Shown piece after piece: positions 49,923 to 58,691 of a stretch of DNA of 64,000 nt (positions are counted from its first letter, which is position 1; every line of letters begins with the position of its first letter). The translations under genes and the position numbers were made by a program. Under the pieces are notes generated by a model. The model ran no database searches. It saw only the letters and a list, made by a program, of their open reading frames with translations, and was not told where the DNA came from. Origin of the DNA: Thermincola carboxydiphila (GTDB lineage: Bacteria > Bacillota > Thermincolia > Thermincolales > UBA2595); contig JAENZX010000007.1 of assembly GCA_016841045.1 (NCBI GenBank), positions 1-64,000 on the forward strand, in the 5' to 3' direction.

Positions 49923-52007
49923 TTGGCTGAAACATTTGTCACTCTTGAGGAAGCTGCTGAACTTGAAAATTTAAGCTATAAAGGAATGGCATCAAGAATA
50001 CAAAGAAATCCAACAAGTTTCAAAACTAAGACTGAAGCAAGGGACGGAGGAAAAGACAGGGTTTTGGTTGCTCTCTCCTCTCTCTCCAAGAAAGCAAGAA
50101 GAGCTCATAAGGAAAAAATGAATATAGACGGGAGGGATGTTGTGATTGACCAAAGAGCAAGCGAGGAGGCAACTCCTTGGTATGTAGATATTGACTTGAA
50201 TTGGTACATTGAGAAGTTTTCAAAACAGTATTATCAGGCGGTTGAGCTTGGAAAGCAAATACAGAAGTTCCTTAACTATGATGAAGGCGACAGGACGGCC
50301 TTTGCGGATGAATTTGCAGCAGAGCTCAGTATCAGTCAAAGAACTTTATACAGATATTCGCAGGCATATCTTGAGGCGGCGGCATGGGCCATGAAGCTTC
50401 AGAAGGAAGACGGCAACAATTACGACTTTTTTAAAGTGCTCTCATTATGCAGGAAGCCAAAAGAAAGACACACGTTCCCCTCTCTGTCTGCTGAGGTCAG
50501 GGCTTACATAGAGAATGTGTGGTTTGACAAACACTTTGCAGCAAATGCCGGCACGGTGGAAATGTTATACATGAAGCTTGAAGAGGTTGTAGAGTCAAAA
50601 GGATGGGAATACCCCTCCTACCAGACGGTATCAAGGTACATCAATTATTTGATGGATGAAGCACGAGGGAAAAACGCTCATTTCCTTGCAGCTAAGGGCA
50701 CGCGGGAATACAAGAATAAAGTTATGGTGAAGGGTTCGAGAGACACCAAGTCACTTCCGGTCATGGGCCTTGTACAAGGTGACGAGCATACGTTTGATTG
50801 TTGGGTTGCGTATACCCATCCAAACGGTAAGGTGACAGCTATTAGGCCAAGGCTTGTGGCTTGGATTGATACACGAAGCAGGACGATTCTTGGCGATGTA
50901 ATGTGTCTAAATGCTAACTCTCAGATACTAAAGCAATCACTACTCAAAATGATTTATGGGACACCGGGAGGAGTACCTCAGTGGTTGCTCATAGATAACG
51001 GCAAGGACTATACAGCAGAGACTATGACAGGAAGAAAGCGAAGCCAAAGAAGAAAAGAAGAGCTCTCTTTTGATAGTGAGACTCAAGGCTTTTATAGGAG
51101 CATAGGAATTCAGGACGATATGAGAAGCTTACCATATCAACCTTGGAGCAAGGCTCAAATGGAGAGGTTTTTTGGAACGGTCTGCTCAAACTTTACAAAA
51201 TGGATGTTCTCCTATACCGGAACTTTGACGGGCTCGAAGACAGCAGCCAAAATCAAGAAGGACATTCCCAAAATGCTTGAGCGTGGAGAGCTCCTCACAA
51301 TGGAAGAGTTTTATGATGTATGGGCCAAATGGAGAGACGAGGTTTATCATAAGCGGCAACACTCGGGACTCAAGAGACAAAAGGAAAAATATCTTGCTCC
51401 GATTGAGTTGTTTATGAAGGCTGAGGATAGATATTACAAGCCTGCTCCTCCGAAGTCATATGCTTCAGTATTGATGATGAAGGCTGAAAGGGTTCACGTA
51501 TACAACATAGGAATCAGAAAGTTTGGTTATGAGTACAGAGCTCAGGAGCTTGTTGACTATATCGGTGAGAAGGTTGATATCAAGTGGGATACTGAAGACA
51601 TTACAAGGCTTTATGTGTACACGAGAGAGGGTAAGAAAATTTGTGAGGCGGTATCTCAAGAGCTTCTCATGATAGCTCCAAAAGTTCAACAGAAGGCTCT
51701 CGAAGAGCATATGAAGATGCAAAAGAGACAGCTCAGAAATGACATGGAACGCCTTGAGGAATATACTACTCCATTTGAGGAAAGAGTTGCTCAGTACAAC
51801 GAAGCTCCCGGGGAGGTCGTTGGAGCTGCTAACCTGATGATAAAAGGAAAAGGCAACAAGGATGACAGAGTTATTGCTCTTCCTCAAGACAAGCAGTTTG
51901 TTTCAGAACTCAAGGATAAAAAGAGCAGACAAAAGCAAGAGTTTGAAGACGAGTTCTTCAACAAGAAGGCTCAGGATGCACTTTCAAAATTAAGGTTACT
52001 CGGTTAA
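49923..52007 (+). CDS. MuA-like transposase (DDE integrase)
   Basis: A 694-residue transposase of the Mu family. An N-terminal HTH region precedes a retroviral-type integrase core in which the DDE residues are visible: Asp287 in QGDEHTFDCW, Asp358 in LLIDNGKDY and Glu414 in SKAQMERFFGTV. The C-terminal half (about 480-690) is the Mu transposase C-terminal domain that contacts MuB. TTG 49923 has GGGGGG and 7 bases before it. It cuts and joins phage ends to target DNA, making replicative transposition possible. Confidence 0.93.
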   Translation: MAETFVTLEEAAELENLSYKGMASRIQRNPTSFKTKTEARDGGKDRVLVALSSLSKKARRAHKEKMNIDGRDVVIDQRASEEATPWYVDIDLNWYIEKFSKQYYQAVELGKQIQKFLNYDEGDRTAFADEFAAELSISQRTLYRYSQAYLEAAAWAMKLQKEDGNNYDFFKVLSLCRKPKERHTFPSLSAEVRAYIENVWFDKHFAANAGTVEMLYMKLEEVVESKGWEYPSYQTVSRYINYLMDEARGKNAHFLAAKGTREYKNKVMVKGSRDTKSLPVMGLVQGDEHTFDCWVAYTHPNGKVTAIRPRLVAWIDTRSRTILGDVMCLNANSQILKQSLLKMIYGTPGGVPQWLLIDNGKDYTAETMTGRKRSQRRKEELSFDSETQGFYRSIGIQDDMRSLPYQPWSKAQMERFFGTVCSNFTKWMFSYTGTLTGSKTAAKIKKDIPKMLERGELLTMEEFYDVWAKWRDEVYHKRQHSGLKRQKEKYLAPIELFMKAEDRYYKPAPPKSYASVLMMKAERVHVYNIGIRKFGYEYRAQELVDYIGEKVDIKWDTEDITRLYVYTREGKKICEAVSQELLMIAPKVQQKALEEHMKMQKRQLRNDMERLEEYTTPFEERVAQYNEAPGEVVGAANLMIKGKGNKDDRVIALPQDKQFVSELKDKKSRQKQEFEDEFFNKKAQDALSKLRLLG

Positions 52008-52036
52008 AAAAATATTAGAAAAGTGAGGGATAAATT

Positions 52037-53008
52037 ATGGAAGCAGTAGCGGCTATCTATACAAGTGAAGTGAGGACACTGGCTCAGAGAGTCAATGAAT
52101 ATTTGGAAGCAAACAAGAAGACAAAGGCAGAATTGGCAAACGAAATAAATTACTCAAGGACAACAGTTTCAAGATATCTGTCCGGCAAGTATGACAGTGA
52201 CACAACGGAGATTGAGGCAAAGCTTGAGGAGTACCTCAAGAATCAGACCGGAGAAGCTGCCGACACCGAGCAGGAAACCAAAAGCTCGGTCATCAAGCTC
52301 TCGAGGAGAAAAGGATTCTTTGAAAACAGGGACTCAGCAAATGTTATTGGAGTATGCAGCTCCTGTCAGGAAGACATGGGCCTTGGTATTGTGGTTGGAA
52401 AGTCAGGTTTTGGCAAGACTCACGCTTTGAAGTATTACTCTAAAATGCCCCGTGTGGCCTATATCGAATGTGACGACACCATGTCAAGCCGTGATTTGGT
52501 TGAAGCCATTGAGAGAGCTCTTGGAATACCTCAGTCATACGGTACGATTTGGAAGAGAGTTAACGGAATCAGAGAGTTTTTCAATGTGAATCATGGATAC
52601 CTCCTCATTATTGACGAGGCTGACAAGTTAATCAGCAAGTACACTCAAAAGAAAATGGAAATCCTCAGAGGGATATTCGACCAGTCGGATGTTGGGATGG
52701 TTATTGCCGGAGAGCCAAAGCTTGAGGCTCAGATAAAAAGCTATCTTACACGGTTTGCAAACAGGGTTGACTTTTATGCCTGCCTCAAGGGTCTCACTCC
52801 TCAAGAGGTTGAGAAATACCTTTCAGGATACAACATTGAGCCGGATGCAATGAACGAGTTAATCTCAAGAGCCTGCAATCATCAAACAGGATGCTTCAGG
52901 CTGCTTGATAGGACACTGAACAATGTTATCAGGATTATGAACGAAAGCGGACAGGAAGTCATCACTCTGAAGGTTATAGCTCAAGCAAGTAACATGATGA
53001 TGCTTTAA
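52037..53008 (+). CDS. MuB-like AAA+ ATPase, target selector
   Basis: A 323-residue protein with an N-terminal Cro-type helix-turn-helix (about 14-60; KAELANEINYSRTTVSRYL) and an AAA+ ATPase: Walker A GKSGFGKT (121-128), Walker B LLIIDEADKL (about 190-199). This is the usual MuB-like layout in transposable phages of Firmicutes. MuB binds DNA, selects targets and activates MuA. It lies 29 bases after the transposase. Confidence 0.9.
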   Translation: MEAVAAIYTSEVRTLAQRVNEYLEANKKTKAELANEINYSRTTVSRYLSGKYDSDTTEIEAKLEEYLKNQTGEAADTEQETKSSVIKLSRRKGFFENRDSANVIGVCSSCQEDMGLGIVVGKSGFGKTHALKYYSKMPRVAYIECDDTMSSRDLVEAIERALGIPQSYGTIWKRVNGIREFFNVNHGYLLIIDEADKLISKYTQKKMEILRGIFDQSDVGMVIAGEPKLEAQIKSYLTRFANRVDFYACLKGLTPQEVEKYLSGYNIEPDAMNELISRACNHQTGCFRLLDRTLNNVIRIMNESGQEVITLKVIAQASNMMML

Positions 53009-53040
53009 TCTCAAAATAATTGTCAATGGAGGGTTAGGAT

Positions 53041-53322
53041 ATGAAAGCAGCTCTTAATGATTTAAACTCAGTGGTTTTACGTGCAATAAACGGAATGGAA
53101 GCCGGAGACACCAAGCAGGAAGCAGTTCAGTCAATAACTTCCTTTGTGAAAATGAACTATATCAGGAAGGCAACACTCGGAGACCTTGACAATTTGCCGG
53201 CTGAGGATGCAATGATGCTTCATAAAAGGCATGGTATTGAGTTCAAGGTGAATGACGGCAAGGTCTCAGGGGTAAGGTTCGGGGGTGTTAATCATCATAC
53301 AGATAATGCTCTTGTGGGATAA
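53041..53322 (+). CDS. Hypothetical early phage protein (93 residues)
   Basis: MKAALNDLNSVVLRAINGMEAGDTKQEAVQSITSFVK begins a mostly helical protein ending YRKATLGDLDNLPAEDAMMLHKRHGIEFKVNDG-like strands. GGAGGGTTAGGAT precedes ATG. It sits between MuB and Gam. I do not recognise a family. Confidence 0.55.
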   Translation: MKAALNDLNSVVLRAINGMEAGDTKQEAVQSITSFVKMNYIRKATLGDLDNLPAEDAMMLHKRHGIEFKVNDGKVSGVRFGGVNHHTDNALVG

Positions 53323-53518
53323 CACAGACCCGGAGGATGTTCAAATGCTCGAAAAGCTCAGAAGGGGCTTTGATAGGATGGGATGTTGGAGGGCTGAGCT
53401 CCCTCCAAAGGATTCCATATACAAGATGGTTTTAACAGTAGAAAAAGAAAATATGGAGGCGGTCAAAAATGGCAAGAACAAGAATCAAGAATCAGCCTGT
53501 ACTCAAAAGTTGGGCTGA
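53285..53518 (+). CDS. Hypothetical early phage protein (about 70-77 residues)
   Basis: The frame overlaps the previous gene by 38 bases. GTG 53285 gives 77 residues; ATG 53306 gives 70 (MLLWDNTDPEDVQMLEKLRRGFDRMGCWRAELPPKD). Its 3' end overlaps the Gam gene start by 50 bases. Ribosome sites are weak, so translation coupling is likely. Function unknown. Confidence 0.4.
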   Translation: MLIIIQIMLLWDNTDPEDVQMLEKLRRGFDRMGCWRAELPPKDSIYKMVLTVEKENMEAVKNGKNKNQESACTQKLG

Positions 53519-53978
53519 AGTAGATGCAGCACTGAGGGAGATTGCAGAAAGAGAGCTCATGATTGAGGAAATTGAGGGCGAAATGAACAAACAAATTAAC
53601 GGAATCAAGATATCTTCTGAGCTTGAGGCAAAACCTCATCAAGACAGAATCTCAAAGCTTGGGAATGATATCAAGGAGTTTGTCACAGAGCACAAGGATG
53701 AAATTGACGGCAAGACAAAGATTTTGAACTTTGGCAAGACAGGCTTCAGGTTGAGCACTTCTATCTCTATACCAAGGGCAAAGGATAAGGTTGCAGCAAT
53801 CATCAAGAGTCTTAAAATTCGTAAAATGACGGATTGCATAATCGTTGAAGAGAAGGTCAACAAGGAAGTTCTCAAAAAGTACAGTGAGGACGATATCATC
53901 AAAGTTGGAGCTAAACTCAAGAAAGAAGATGTATTTTGGTACGAGACGGCCCGTGAAAAGCTGAAGGTCGCAAAATAG
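53469..53978 (+). CDS. gam: Mu Gam-like double-strand DNA end-binding protein
   Basis: A 169-residue protein. KSWAEVDAALREIAERELMIEEIEGEMNKQINGIK and NFGKTGFRLSTSISIPRAK and the C-terminal VKKEDVFWYETAREKLK-type region match the Mu Gam family, which binds DNA ends (Ku-like) and blocks exonucleases. GGAGGCGGTCAAAA precedes ATG. It overlaps the previous gene and leads into GemA, the usual Mu order. Confidence 0.88.
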   Translation: MARTRIKNQPVLKSWAEVDAALREIAERELMIEEIEGEMNKQINGIKISSELEAKPHQDRISKLGNDIKEFVTEHKDEIDGKTKILNFGKTGFRLSTSISIPRAKDKVAAIIKSLKIRKMTDCIIVEEKVNKEVLKKYSEDDIIKVGAKLKKEDVFWYETAREKLKVAK

Positions 53979-53996
53979 AAAAAGGAGGTCTGTTTA

Positions 53997-54461
53997 ATGG
54001 CTTACAGTAGCAGGGGGCGTTCCTACGCTCCCCATTATACTATAAAGACTATTTGGGGGCTTGCAAAGTCTCCTGAGCTTCTCTTGAGTGATGAAGACCT
54101 ATACTCCATCATATACCGGGAGACAGGAAAGGAAAGCATGAGAAAGCTCAATCAAAAGGAAATAAACAAGGTCTGCTCCGCTCTCTCTGAAATGAAAGAT
54201 TCTGCCAAGGGTTCAAAGAGCCGGACTGATGTTGGGGGCAACAAGCTCACCAAGGAGCAAAGACGGAAAATATACATGCTGACTGAGGAGCTCGGATGGA
54301 ATAACAACAATGCAAGAATCAATGGCTTTGTCAAAAAAATGTTCAAAGTTGAGCGGCTTGAGTGGCTCAACAATAACCAATGCAGCAGGCTCATTGAAAT
54401 GCTCAAGAGCATGGTCGACAGAGAGGCCTCCAAGAAAGAGGGTGGCTCAAATGGCAACTAA
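53997..54461 (+). CDS. gemA: GemA-like regulatory protein (DUF1018)
   Basis: A 154-residue protein with the DUF1018/GemA pattern in its second half: LTKEQRRKIYMLTEELGWN, then INGFVKKMFKVERLEWLNNNQCSRLIEMLK. GemA affects DNA superhelicity and late gene control in Mu. AAGGAGGTCTGTTTA precedes ATG 53997. Confidence 0.88.
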   Translation: MAYSSRGRSYAPHYTIKTIWGLAKSPELLLSDEDLYSIIYRETGKESMRKLNQKEINKVCSALSEMKDSAKGSKSRTDVGGNKLTKEQRRKIYMLTEELGWNNNNARINGFVKKMFKVERLEWLNNNQCSRLIEMLKSMVDREASKKEGGSNGN

Positions 54462-54855
54462 AAAGAAGAAATACAAAAAGATGACCAACAAAGAAAAACA
54501 ATTTAGGAAGGAGCTCAGGGAAGAAATGAGAGAGCAAGGCATCCTTCCTCCTGTGAAACCAAGACTCAACAGAAGCAAATTTGCTATTGAAGTCGTTAAT
54601 GACTTCAGAGAGAACTTTGGAGCTTTTGGTGATATTGAATATTTATTTAAAGCAATTAGTTGGATGACTCCTCATGTTGACCTGAATGAAAAGCCAAGAG
54701 TAAAAATTGATTCTGAGCAGATTGGAGTCATAAAGCTAATGAAGCTTGCAATGGAAATTAAGAAATTTGAGAAAGATATTTTAGCAAAAGGTGAAACAAA
54801 ATATAGTATCGGAGACATATATGAGCAAGTAGTTGAGCCGGTGCTTAAACTTTGA
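54451..54855 (+). CDS. Hypothetical phage protein (134 residues)
   Basis: MATKKKKYKKMTNKEKQFRK begins a basic, helical protein; middle FRENFGAFGDIEYLFKAISWMTPHVDLNEKPRVKIDSEQIG. ATG 54451 overlaps the GemA stop by 11 bases and has GAGGGTGG nearby. Function unknown. The longer frame back to 54310 shares no sign of coding. Confidence 0.6.
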   Translation: MATKKKKYKKMTNKEKQFRKELREEMREQGILPPVKPRLNRSKFAIEVVNDFRENFGAFGDIEYLFKAISWMTPHVDLNEKPRVKIDSEQIGVIKLMKLAMEIKKFEKDILAKGETKYSIGDIYEQVVEPVLKL

Positions 54856-54867
54856 GGAGGGAATGAG

Positions 54868-55182
54868 TTGAGTAAAAACAACAAGAGGTTGAATGCTTTT
54901 GAAATCTTTAGCGAAATGAGCTCTGTCATTAAAGAGAATCTGATACAAGAAGCAATCAGAATGAATAATGCTACAAAATTTATGGACTCTCAAGAATTTG
55001 AGAAAAAGATTAGATGCTTGAATAACTGGCAAATTTCAGAAATCACAAAAGATATAGGACTTTGGCAAATAAACAGAAGTCTCAATATAAGTTTTGAAGA
55101 GAGTGAGAAAGATAGACTTAAACAAAAGGATGTTGATGAAGTTATGGAAGAATTAAGGAAAAAGTTTACAAGGGGGAATTAA
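54868..55182 (+). CDS. Hypothetical phage protein (104 residues)
   Basis: A helical protein starting with TTG 54868 (GAGGAGGGAATGAG upstream). MSKNNKRLNAFEIFSEMSSVIKEN leads to a charged end (EESEKDRLKQKDVDEVMEELRKKF). Just before the lysin. No family recognised. Confidence 0.5.
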   Translation: MSKNNKRLNAFEIFSEMSSVIKENLIQEAIRMNNATKFMDSQEFEKKIRCLNNWQISEITKDIGLWQINRSLNISFEESEKDRLKQKDVDEVMEELRKKFTRGN

Positions 55183-55183
55183 G

Positions 55184-56566
55184 ATGATTAAGATTCAGAA
55201 AAAACTCATTAAGTACAATTTTTCAAAAGGCAACAATCCGAAGTATATTGTTGTACACGACACCGGGAATCCGAACAAAGGAGCAGATGCAGAAGCTCAC
55301 TACAAGTATTTTAACGGTGGCAACAGGAACGCTTCAGCTCATTACTTTGTTGATGACCATTCCATTATTCAGACGGTTGAGGACTCGGATGCTTCTTGGC
55401 ATTGCGGAGACGGAAAAGGCAAGTATGGCATAACAAACTATAATTCCATTGGGATTGAGATTTGCATAAACAGCGACGGAGATTATGACAAAGCTGTTCA
55501 AAGTACAATTGAGCTTGTCGAGCTGCTGATGAAGAGGCACAATATATCTCTTGATAAAGTAGTAAGACACTATGATGCAAGCAGGAAGAATTGTCCCGGA
55601 ACTATGAGCTCAAATAATTGGGCCAAGTGGTATTGGTTTAAAAAACAACTCAAGGATAATGCAAATGAAGTTCCTCAGCCTGCTCCAAAAGAAGGACTTT
55701 ACAGAGTGAGAGCATCATGGGAAGATGCAGGCTCTCAGGTTGGAGCATACAGAGTCCTTGAAAATGCAAAGACAGAATGTGACAAGCATCCGGGATATGG
55801 AGTATTTGATGAATCAGGAAACAAGGTCTATCCTCTTCCCTCCCCTGCTCCTGAGCAGCCAAAAGAAGAACAAGGCACTCTCATAATGGGCCATACAGAG
55901 GCAACGGTTGCACAGATGGTATCATATGCTTTAAAGGGCAACTCTGCTCCTCTTCTTCCAAACTGCACTATTCAGGAGCTTGCACAGATATTCATTGAGG
56001 AGGCTGAGACTGAGGGTGTGAGAGCTGATATTGCTTGGGCCCAATCCCTCAAGGAAACCGGATATTTCAAATATGGCGGTATTGTACTTCCTGAACAAAA
56101 CAACTATGCCGGCATCGGAGCTCTCAATAACAATTCAAAGGGTGATGCTGCTGTCTTTGAAAGTCCAAGGATAGGAGTGAGAGCTCAAATACAGCACTTG
56201 AAAGCTTATGCAAGCACTGAGGCACTCAAGGGAGAATGTGTTGACCCAAGATTCCACTTGGTAAAGAGAGGCTCTTCAAAATATGCTGAGTGGCTCGGGT
56301 ATGAAGATAATCCAAACGGTGCAGGATGGGCTTGGCCCGGTAAAGGTTACGGGTACGATATCGTAAAGATACTGAACAGCATACTCCAAGAGCCAAAAGA
56401 AACAGAAGAAAAGCCGGCTGATGATGGTGTTCCTCAGTGGCAACGAGAAGCTTTGAAGAAGCTTGTTAAAAATAAAGTCATCAACACCCCTGAAGTTTGG
56501 GAGAATAGGCTTGGTGAGACAATAACAATCGGTGAAGTCATGGGAATAATAGCAAATATGCTATAA
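55184..56566 (+). CDS. Endolysin: amidase plus glucosaminidase
   Basis: A 460-residue peptidoglycan hydrolase. Residues about 15-155 are an N-acetylmuramoyl-L-alanine amidase (Amidase_2): PKYIVVHDTGNPNKGADAEAHYKYF, ASWHCGDGKGKYGITNYNSIGIEICIN and HYDASRKNCPGTM hold the zinc-binding histidines and Cys. Next is a SPOR-like segment (YRVRASWEDAGSQVGAYRVLENAKTEC). From about 235 to 400 is a glucosaminidase-type domain (ADIAWAQSLKETGYFKYGG, NNYAGIGALNN). A short C-terminal helix region follows. It degrades the host wall at lysis. Two bases separate it from the preceding stop. Confidence 0.9.
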   Translation: MIKIQKKLIKYNFSKGNNPKYIVVHDTGNPNKGADAEAHYKYFNGGNRNASAHYFVDDHSIIQTVEDSDASWHCGDGKGKYGITNYNSIGIEICINSDGDYDKAVQSTIELVELLMKRHNISLDKVVRHYDASRKNCPGTMSSNNWAKWYWFKKQLKDNANEVPQPAPKEGLYRVRASWEDAGSQVGAYRVLENAKTECDKHPGYGVFDESGNKVYPLPSPAPEQPKEEQGTLIMGHTEATVAQMVSYALKGNSAPLLPNCTIQELAQIFIEEAETEGVRADIAWAQSLKETGYFKYGGIVLPEQNNYAGIGALNNNSKGDAAVFESPRIGVRAQIQHLKAYASTEALKGECVDPRFHLVKRGSSKYAEWLGYEDNPNGAGWAWPGKGYGYDIVKILNSILQEPKETEEKPADDGVPQWQREALKKLVKNKVINTPEVWENRLGETITIGEVMGIIANML

Positions 56567-56591
56567 ACAAGACGGTAACGTCAAAAAGGGG

Positions 56592-56930
56592 GTGGACGTC
56601 ATAGACGGATATATCAATGAACTGACACCAGAAATGATTCCCGAAGGCATTTACCGTGAAATCGCTGAAGAGATTGGAGTCACAAACTTTATAAAACTGG
56701 CTGAGCTTGTTGGAGGGTCTACATTCTACATACCAAAATCAGAGTCCTTCCTCCGTCCAGTCAGAGACCTCCGTATAAAACAGGAGTTCAACGGATATAA
56801 TCACGCTGAGCTTGCAAAGAAATACAACTTGAGTGAGCGGTGGATAAGGGAAATATGCGGAGAAGGTCATTGCAAAGGTCAATACAGTCTCTTTGACTAC
56901 ATGGAAGGTGCTGAGGAATCATTGGGTTGA
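56592..56930 (+). CDS. mor: Mor-like middle transcription activator
   Basis: A 112-residue protein. EGIYREIAEEIGVTNFIKLAELVGGSTFYIPKSESFLRPVRDLRIKQEFNGYNHAELAKKYNLSERWIREI is the Mor/C-type dimerisation and helix-turn-helix pattern. GTG 56592 has a close AAAGGGG; the start could be further in. Mor switches phage middle or late genes on. An unusual -10 box and terminator follow its stop. Confidence 0.88.
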   Translation: MDVIDGYINELTPEMIPEGIYREIAEEIGVTNFIKLAELVGGSTFYIPKSESFLRPVRDLRIKQEFNGYNHAELAKKYNLSERWIREICGEGHCKGQYSLFDYMEGAEESLG

Positions 56931-56959
56931 GGTGAAGCAATCCTCAGAAGTGCTTGGAA

Positions 56960-56965
56960 TATAAT
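56960..56965 (+). promoter_or_regulatory. Late promoter -10 box, likely activator-dependent
   Basis: TATAAT (56960-56965) without a good -35 partner, about 30 bases past the mor stop. An imperfect inverted repeat TGAGGAATCATTG / GCAATCCTCA (about 56911-56946) lies at a suitable place for an activator such as Mor. Transcription would start near 56972. Confidence 0.55.
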
Positions 56966-56988
56966 GTACTGGAAAAGCTTGCTAATAT

Positions 56989-57025
56989 AAGTATTAAGAA
57001 CATAGTTCTTAATACTTATTTTTTT
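56989..57025 (+). terminator. Strong terminator in the late leader
   Basis: AAGTATTAAGAAC (56989-57001) and GTTCTTAATACTT (57005-57017) form a perfect 13-bp stem with a 3-base loop and then ATTTTTTTA. It lies between the putative late -10 box and the holin gene, so the late operon would need read-through or anti-termination, or another promoter. Confidence 0.88.
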
Positions 57026-57050
57026 ATGAAAATTTAAAGGAGGCGAAGTC

Positions 57051-57485
57051 ATGGACACAGCACAACAGTTTTTGAGTCAGATTGTCATTGATGTTGCAAT
57101 GGCAGCGATAGCTTTGTTGGCAGCCTATGCCATTAACGCCATGCGTAAGCTTACGGAAAAGGCGAAGCTTGAGACAAAGCGTATCCAAGACGAGGCACAA
57201 AGGAAGCTGCTCACGGATGCACTGGACGACCTTGAGACATTAACGTCAAAGACGGTGGCTCAGATTGAGCAGACGACAGCAAAAACCTTGAGAGAAGCCG
57301 TCAAGAACGGTGTCAAGGACAAGGCAGAGCTTGAAGCACTATCCAAGAAGGCTTTTAACGAAATTGCCGAAGCGTTGAAGCCTGAAAGCAAAGCTCTGAT
57401 TCAGAAAAACTTTGGGAACTTCTCAAAATATTTGACAAATGCTATTGAGGCCAAAGTTCTTGAGCTCAAGAGTGGCGGTAATTAA
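57051..57485 (+). CDS. Holin, LLH (Phage_holin_6_1)-like
   Basis: A 144-residue protein with one N-terminal membrane helix (VIDVAMAAIALLAAYAIN, about 12-30) and a long charged helical tail ending KLELKSGGN-like. TLREAVKNGVKDKAELEALSKKAFNEIAEALKPESKALIQK is family-like. It would form membrane pores that free the endolysin. AAGGAGGCGAAGTC precedes ATG 57051. Confidence 0.75.
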   Translation: MDTAQQFLSQIVIDVAMAAIALLAAYAINAMRKLTEKAKLETKRIQDEAQRKLLTDALDDLETLTSKTVAQIEQTTAKTLREAVKNGVKDKAELEALSKKAFNEIAEALKPESKALIQKNFGNFSKYLTNAIEAKVLELKSGGN

Positions 57486-57496
57486 GGGGACTGATT

Positions 57497-57811
57497 ATGG
57501 AGCTTAGTTGGATTTTACAGACAATCACGACCCTTGCTATTGGTGCAATAGGGTTCTTCCTGAAGGGCACAATGGCAGACATTAAAGAAGGCATAAAAAA
57601 GAATGACCTGAAGGTCAAAGAGATTGAGGTCAAGCTTACAAAAGATATCGAAGACCTCAAAGACGAGCTGCACGACCTAAAGAGCGACTTGCCTTTTGTC
57701 TATGTTCTGAGGGAAGACTTCATCCGCTCCCTCAACAATGTGGATACCAAGATGGGCAACATAGACAACAAGATTGACAAGCTGCTGCAATTTAAGGGTA
57801 AGGGGGAATAA
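57497..57811 (+). CDS. DUF2730-like membrane coiled-coil protein (Mu gp25-like)
   Basis: A 104-residue protein with an N-terminal membrane helix (MELSWILQTITTLAIGAIGFFL) and a coiled-coil tail (KVKEIEVKLTKDIEDLKDELHDLKSDL; NVDTKMGNIDNKIDKLL). Size and position before the gp26/gp27-like genes match DUF2730 proteins of Mu-like phages. Role unknown in detail; possibly linked with lysis or assembly. Confidence 0.65.
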   Translation: MELSWILQTITTLAIGAIGFFLKGTMADIKEGIKKNDLKVKEIEVKLTKDIEDLKDELHDLKSDLPFVYVLREDFIRSLNNVDTKMGNIDNKIDKLLQFKGKGE

Positions 57812-58128
57812 TGATGGATGAACGTATGGAATTAGAGATAAAACAGAACAAAGCAATAAGAGGTTATATTATACGCTCTTTAGTCAAGGGACATCAAAAC
57901 TCTTTACTGCTCAGACAAATTACCAATGCACTTGTGGCAGATGGTTTGATTGTTTCTCCTGACATTTCAAAACACTTGGATTACCTTTTGGAAGCCGGGT
58001 ATATCTGTTTCACAGACAAGTCTGTCACTGCTTACAACGCATACAGAAGGGATGCTGTAATTAAGCTGACAAAGGAAGGTGTTGACTTAGTCGAGGGAAC
58101 AATTGACGACCCGGGAGTTGATATTTAA
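57811..58128 (+). CDS. Mu gp26-like winged-helix protein
   Basis: A 105-residue protein resembling a winged helix: LLLRQITNALVADGLIVSPDISKHLDYLLEAGYICFTD and AVIKLTKEGVDLVEGTIDDPGVDI. Its place (between gp25- and gp27-like genes) and ending are those of the Mu gp26 group. Start and stop overlap the neighbours by 1 base each (ATGATG and TAATG). Confidence 0.7.
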   Translation: MMDERMELEIKQNKAIRGYIIRSLVKGHQNSLLLRQITNALVADGLIVSPDISKHLDYLLEAGYICFTDKSVTAYNAYRRDAVIKLTKEGVDLVEGTIDDPGVDI

Positions 58129-58691
58129 TGGGAAAAGAAAGAGCAAGAACAAGAATCAACTCAAAGATTGACTCCTTACCGGATGATATCCGGGCTCAAG
58201 TGGATGAAATGATAATTGATACAAACAACACCTATCAGGAGATTGCGGATTGGGTCAAGGAGCAAGGGTTTGAAGTTAGCAAGAGCAGCGTTGGAAGATA
58301 TGCCATGAGAACAACAGGAGCAACACAAAGGCTTATTGAAGCACAAAAGCAGACTGAGGCCCTTGTCAGTGTTATAAAAAAAAATCCTGATATTGACTAC
58401 ACAGATGCAGGACTCATGATGCTCATGGACGGCCTTGTGAAAAAACTAACCACAGCTGAGGAAGAGTTTGACAATATGCCGCTTGATAAAGCTGGAAGAC
58501 TTATAACTGCAATCAGCAGGACAAAGGTTTATAAAGACCGTGTCAAGCAGGATATGAAGAAAAAAGTTGAGCTTGCATTTCAGGGCATGGAAAATGAGTT
58601 GATGGCTGCAATTAAGTCAGACCCGTCCCTTGCAAAAGAGTTGAAATCGGTGCTTGAAAGAGCCAAAGAAAAGATGATGCAAGATGATTAA
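58128..58691 (+). CDS. DUF3486 protein, Mu gp27-like (terminase small-subunit role)
   Basis: A 187-residue protein. An N-terminal helix-turn-helix-like region (RINSKIDSLPDDIRAQVDEMIIDTNNTYQEIADWVKEQGFEVSKSSVGRYAM) is typical of DUF3486. The rest is helical. It stands before the large terminase and probably recognises phage DNA for packaging. It overlaps the terminase start by 8 bases. Confidence 0.85.
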   Translation: MGKERARTRINSKIDSLPDDIRAQVDEMIIDTNNTYQEIADWVKEQGFEVSKSSVGRYAMRTTGATQRLIEAQKQTEALVSVIKKNPDIDYTDAGLMMLMDGLVKKLTTAEEEFDNMPLDKAGRLITAISRTKVYKDRVKQDMKKKVELAFQGMENELMAAIKSDPSLAKELKSVLERAKEKMMQDD

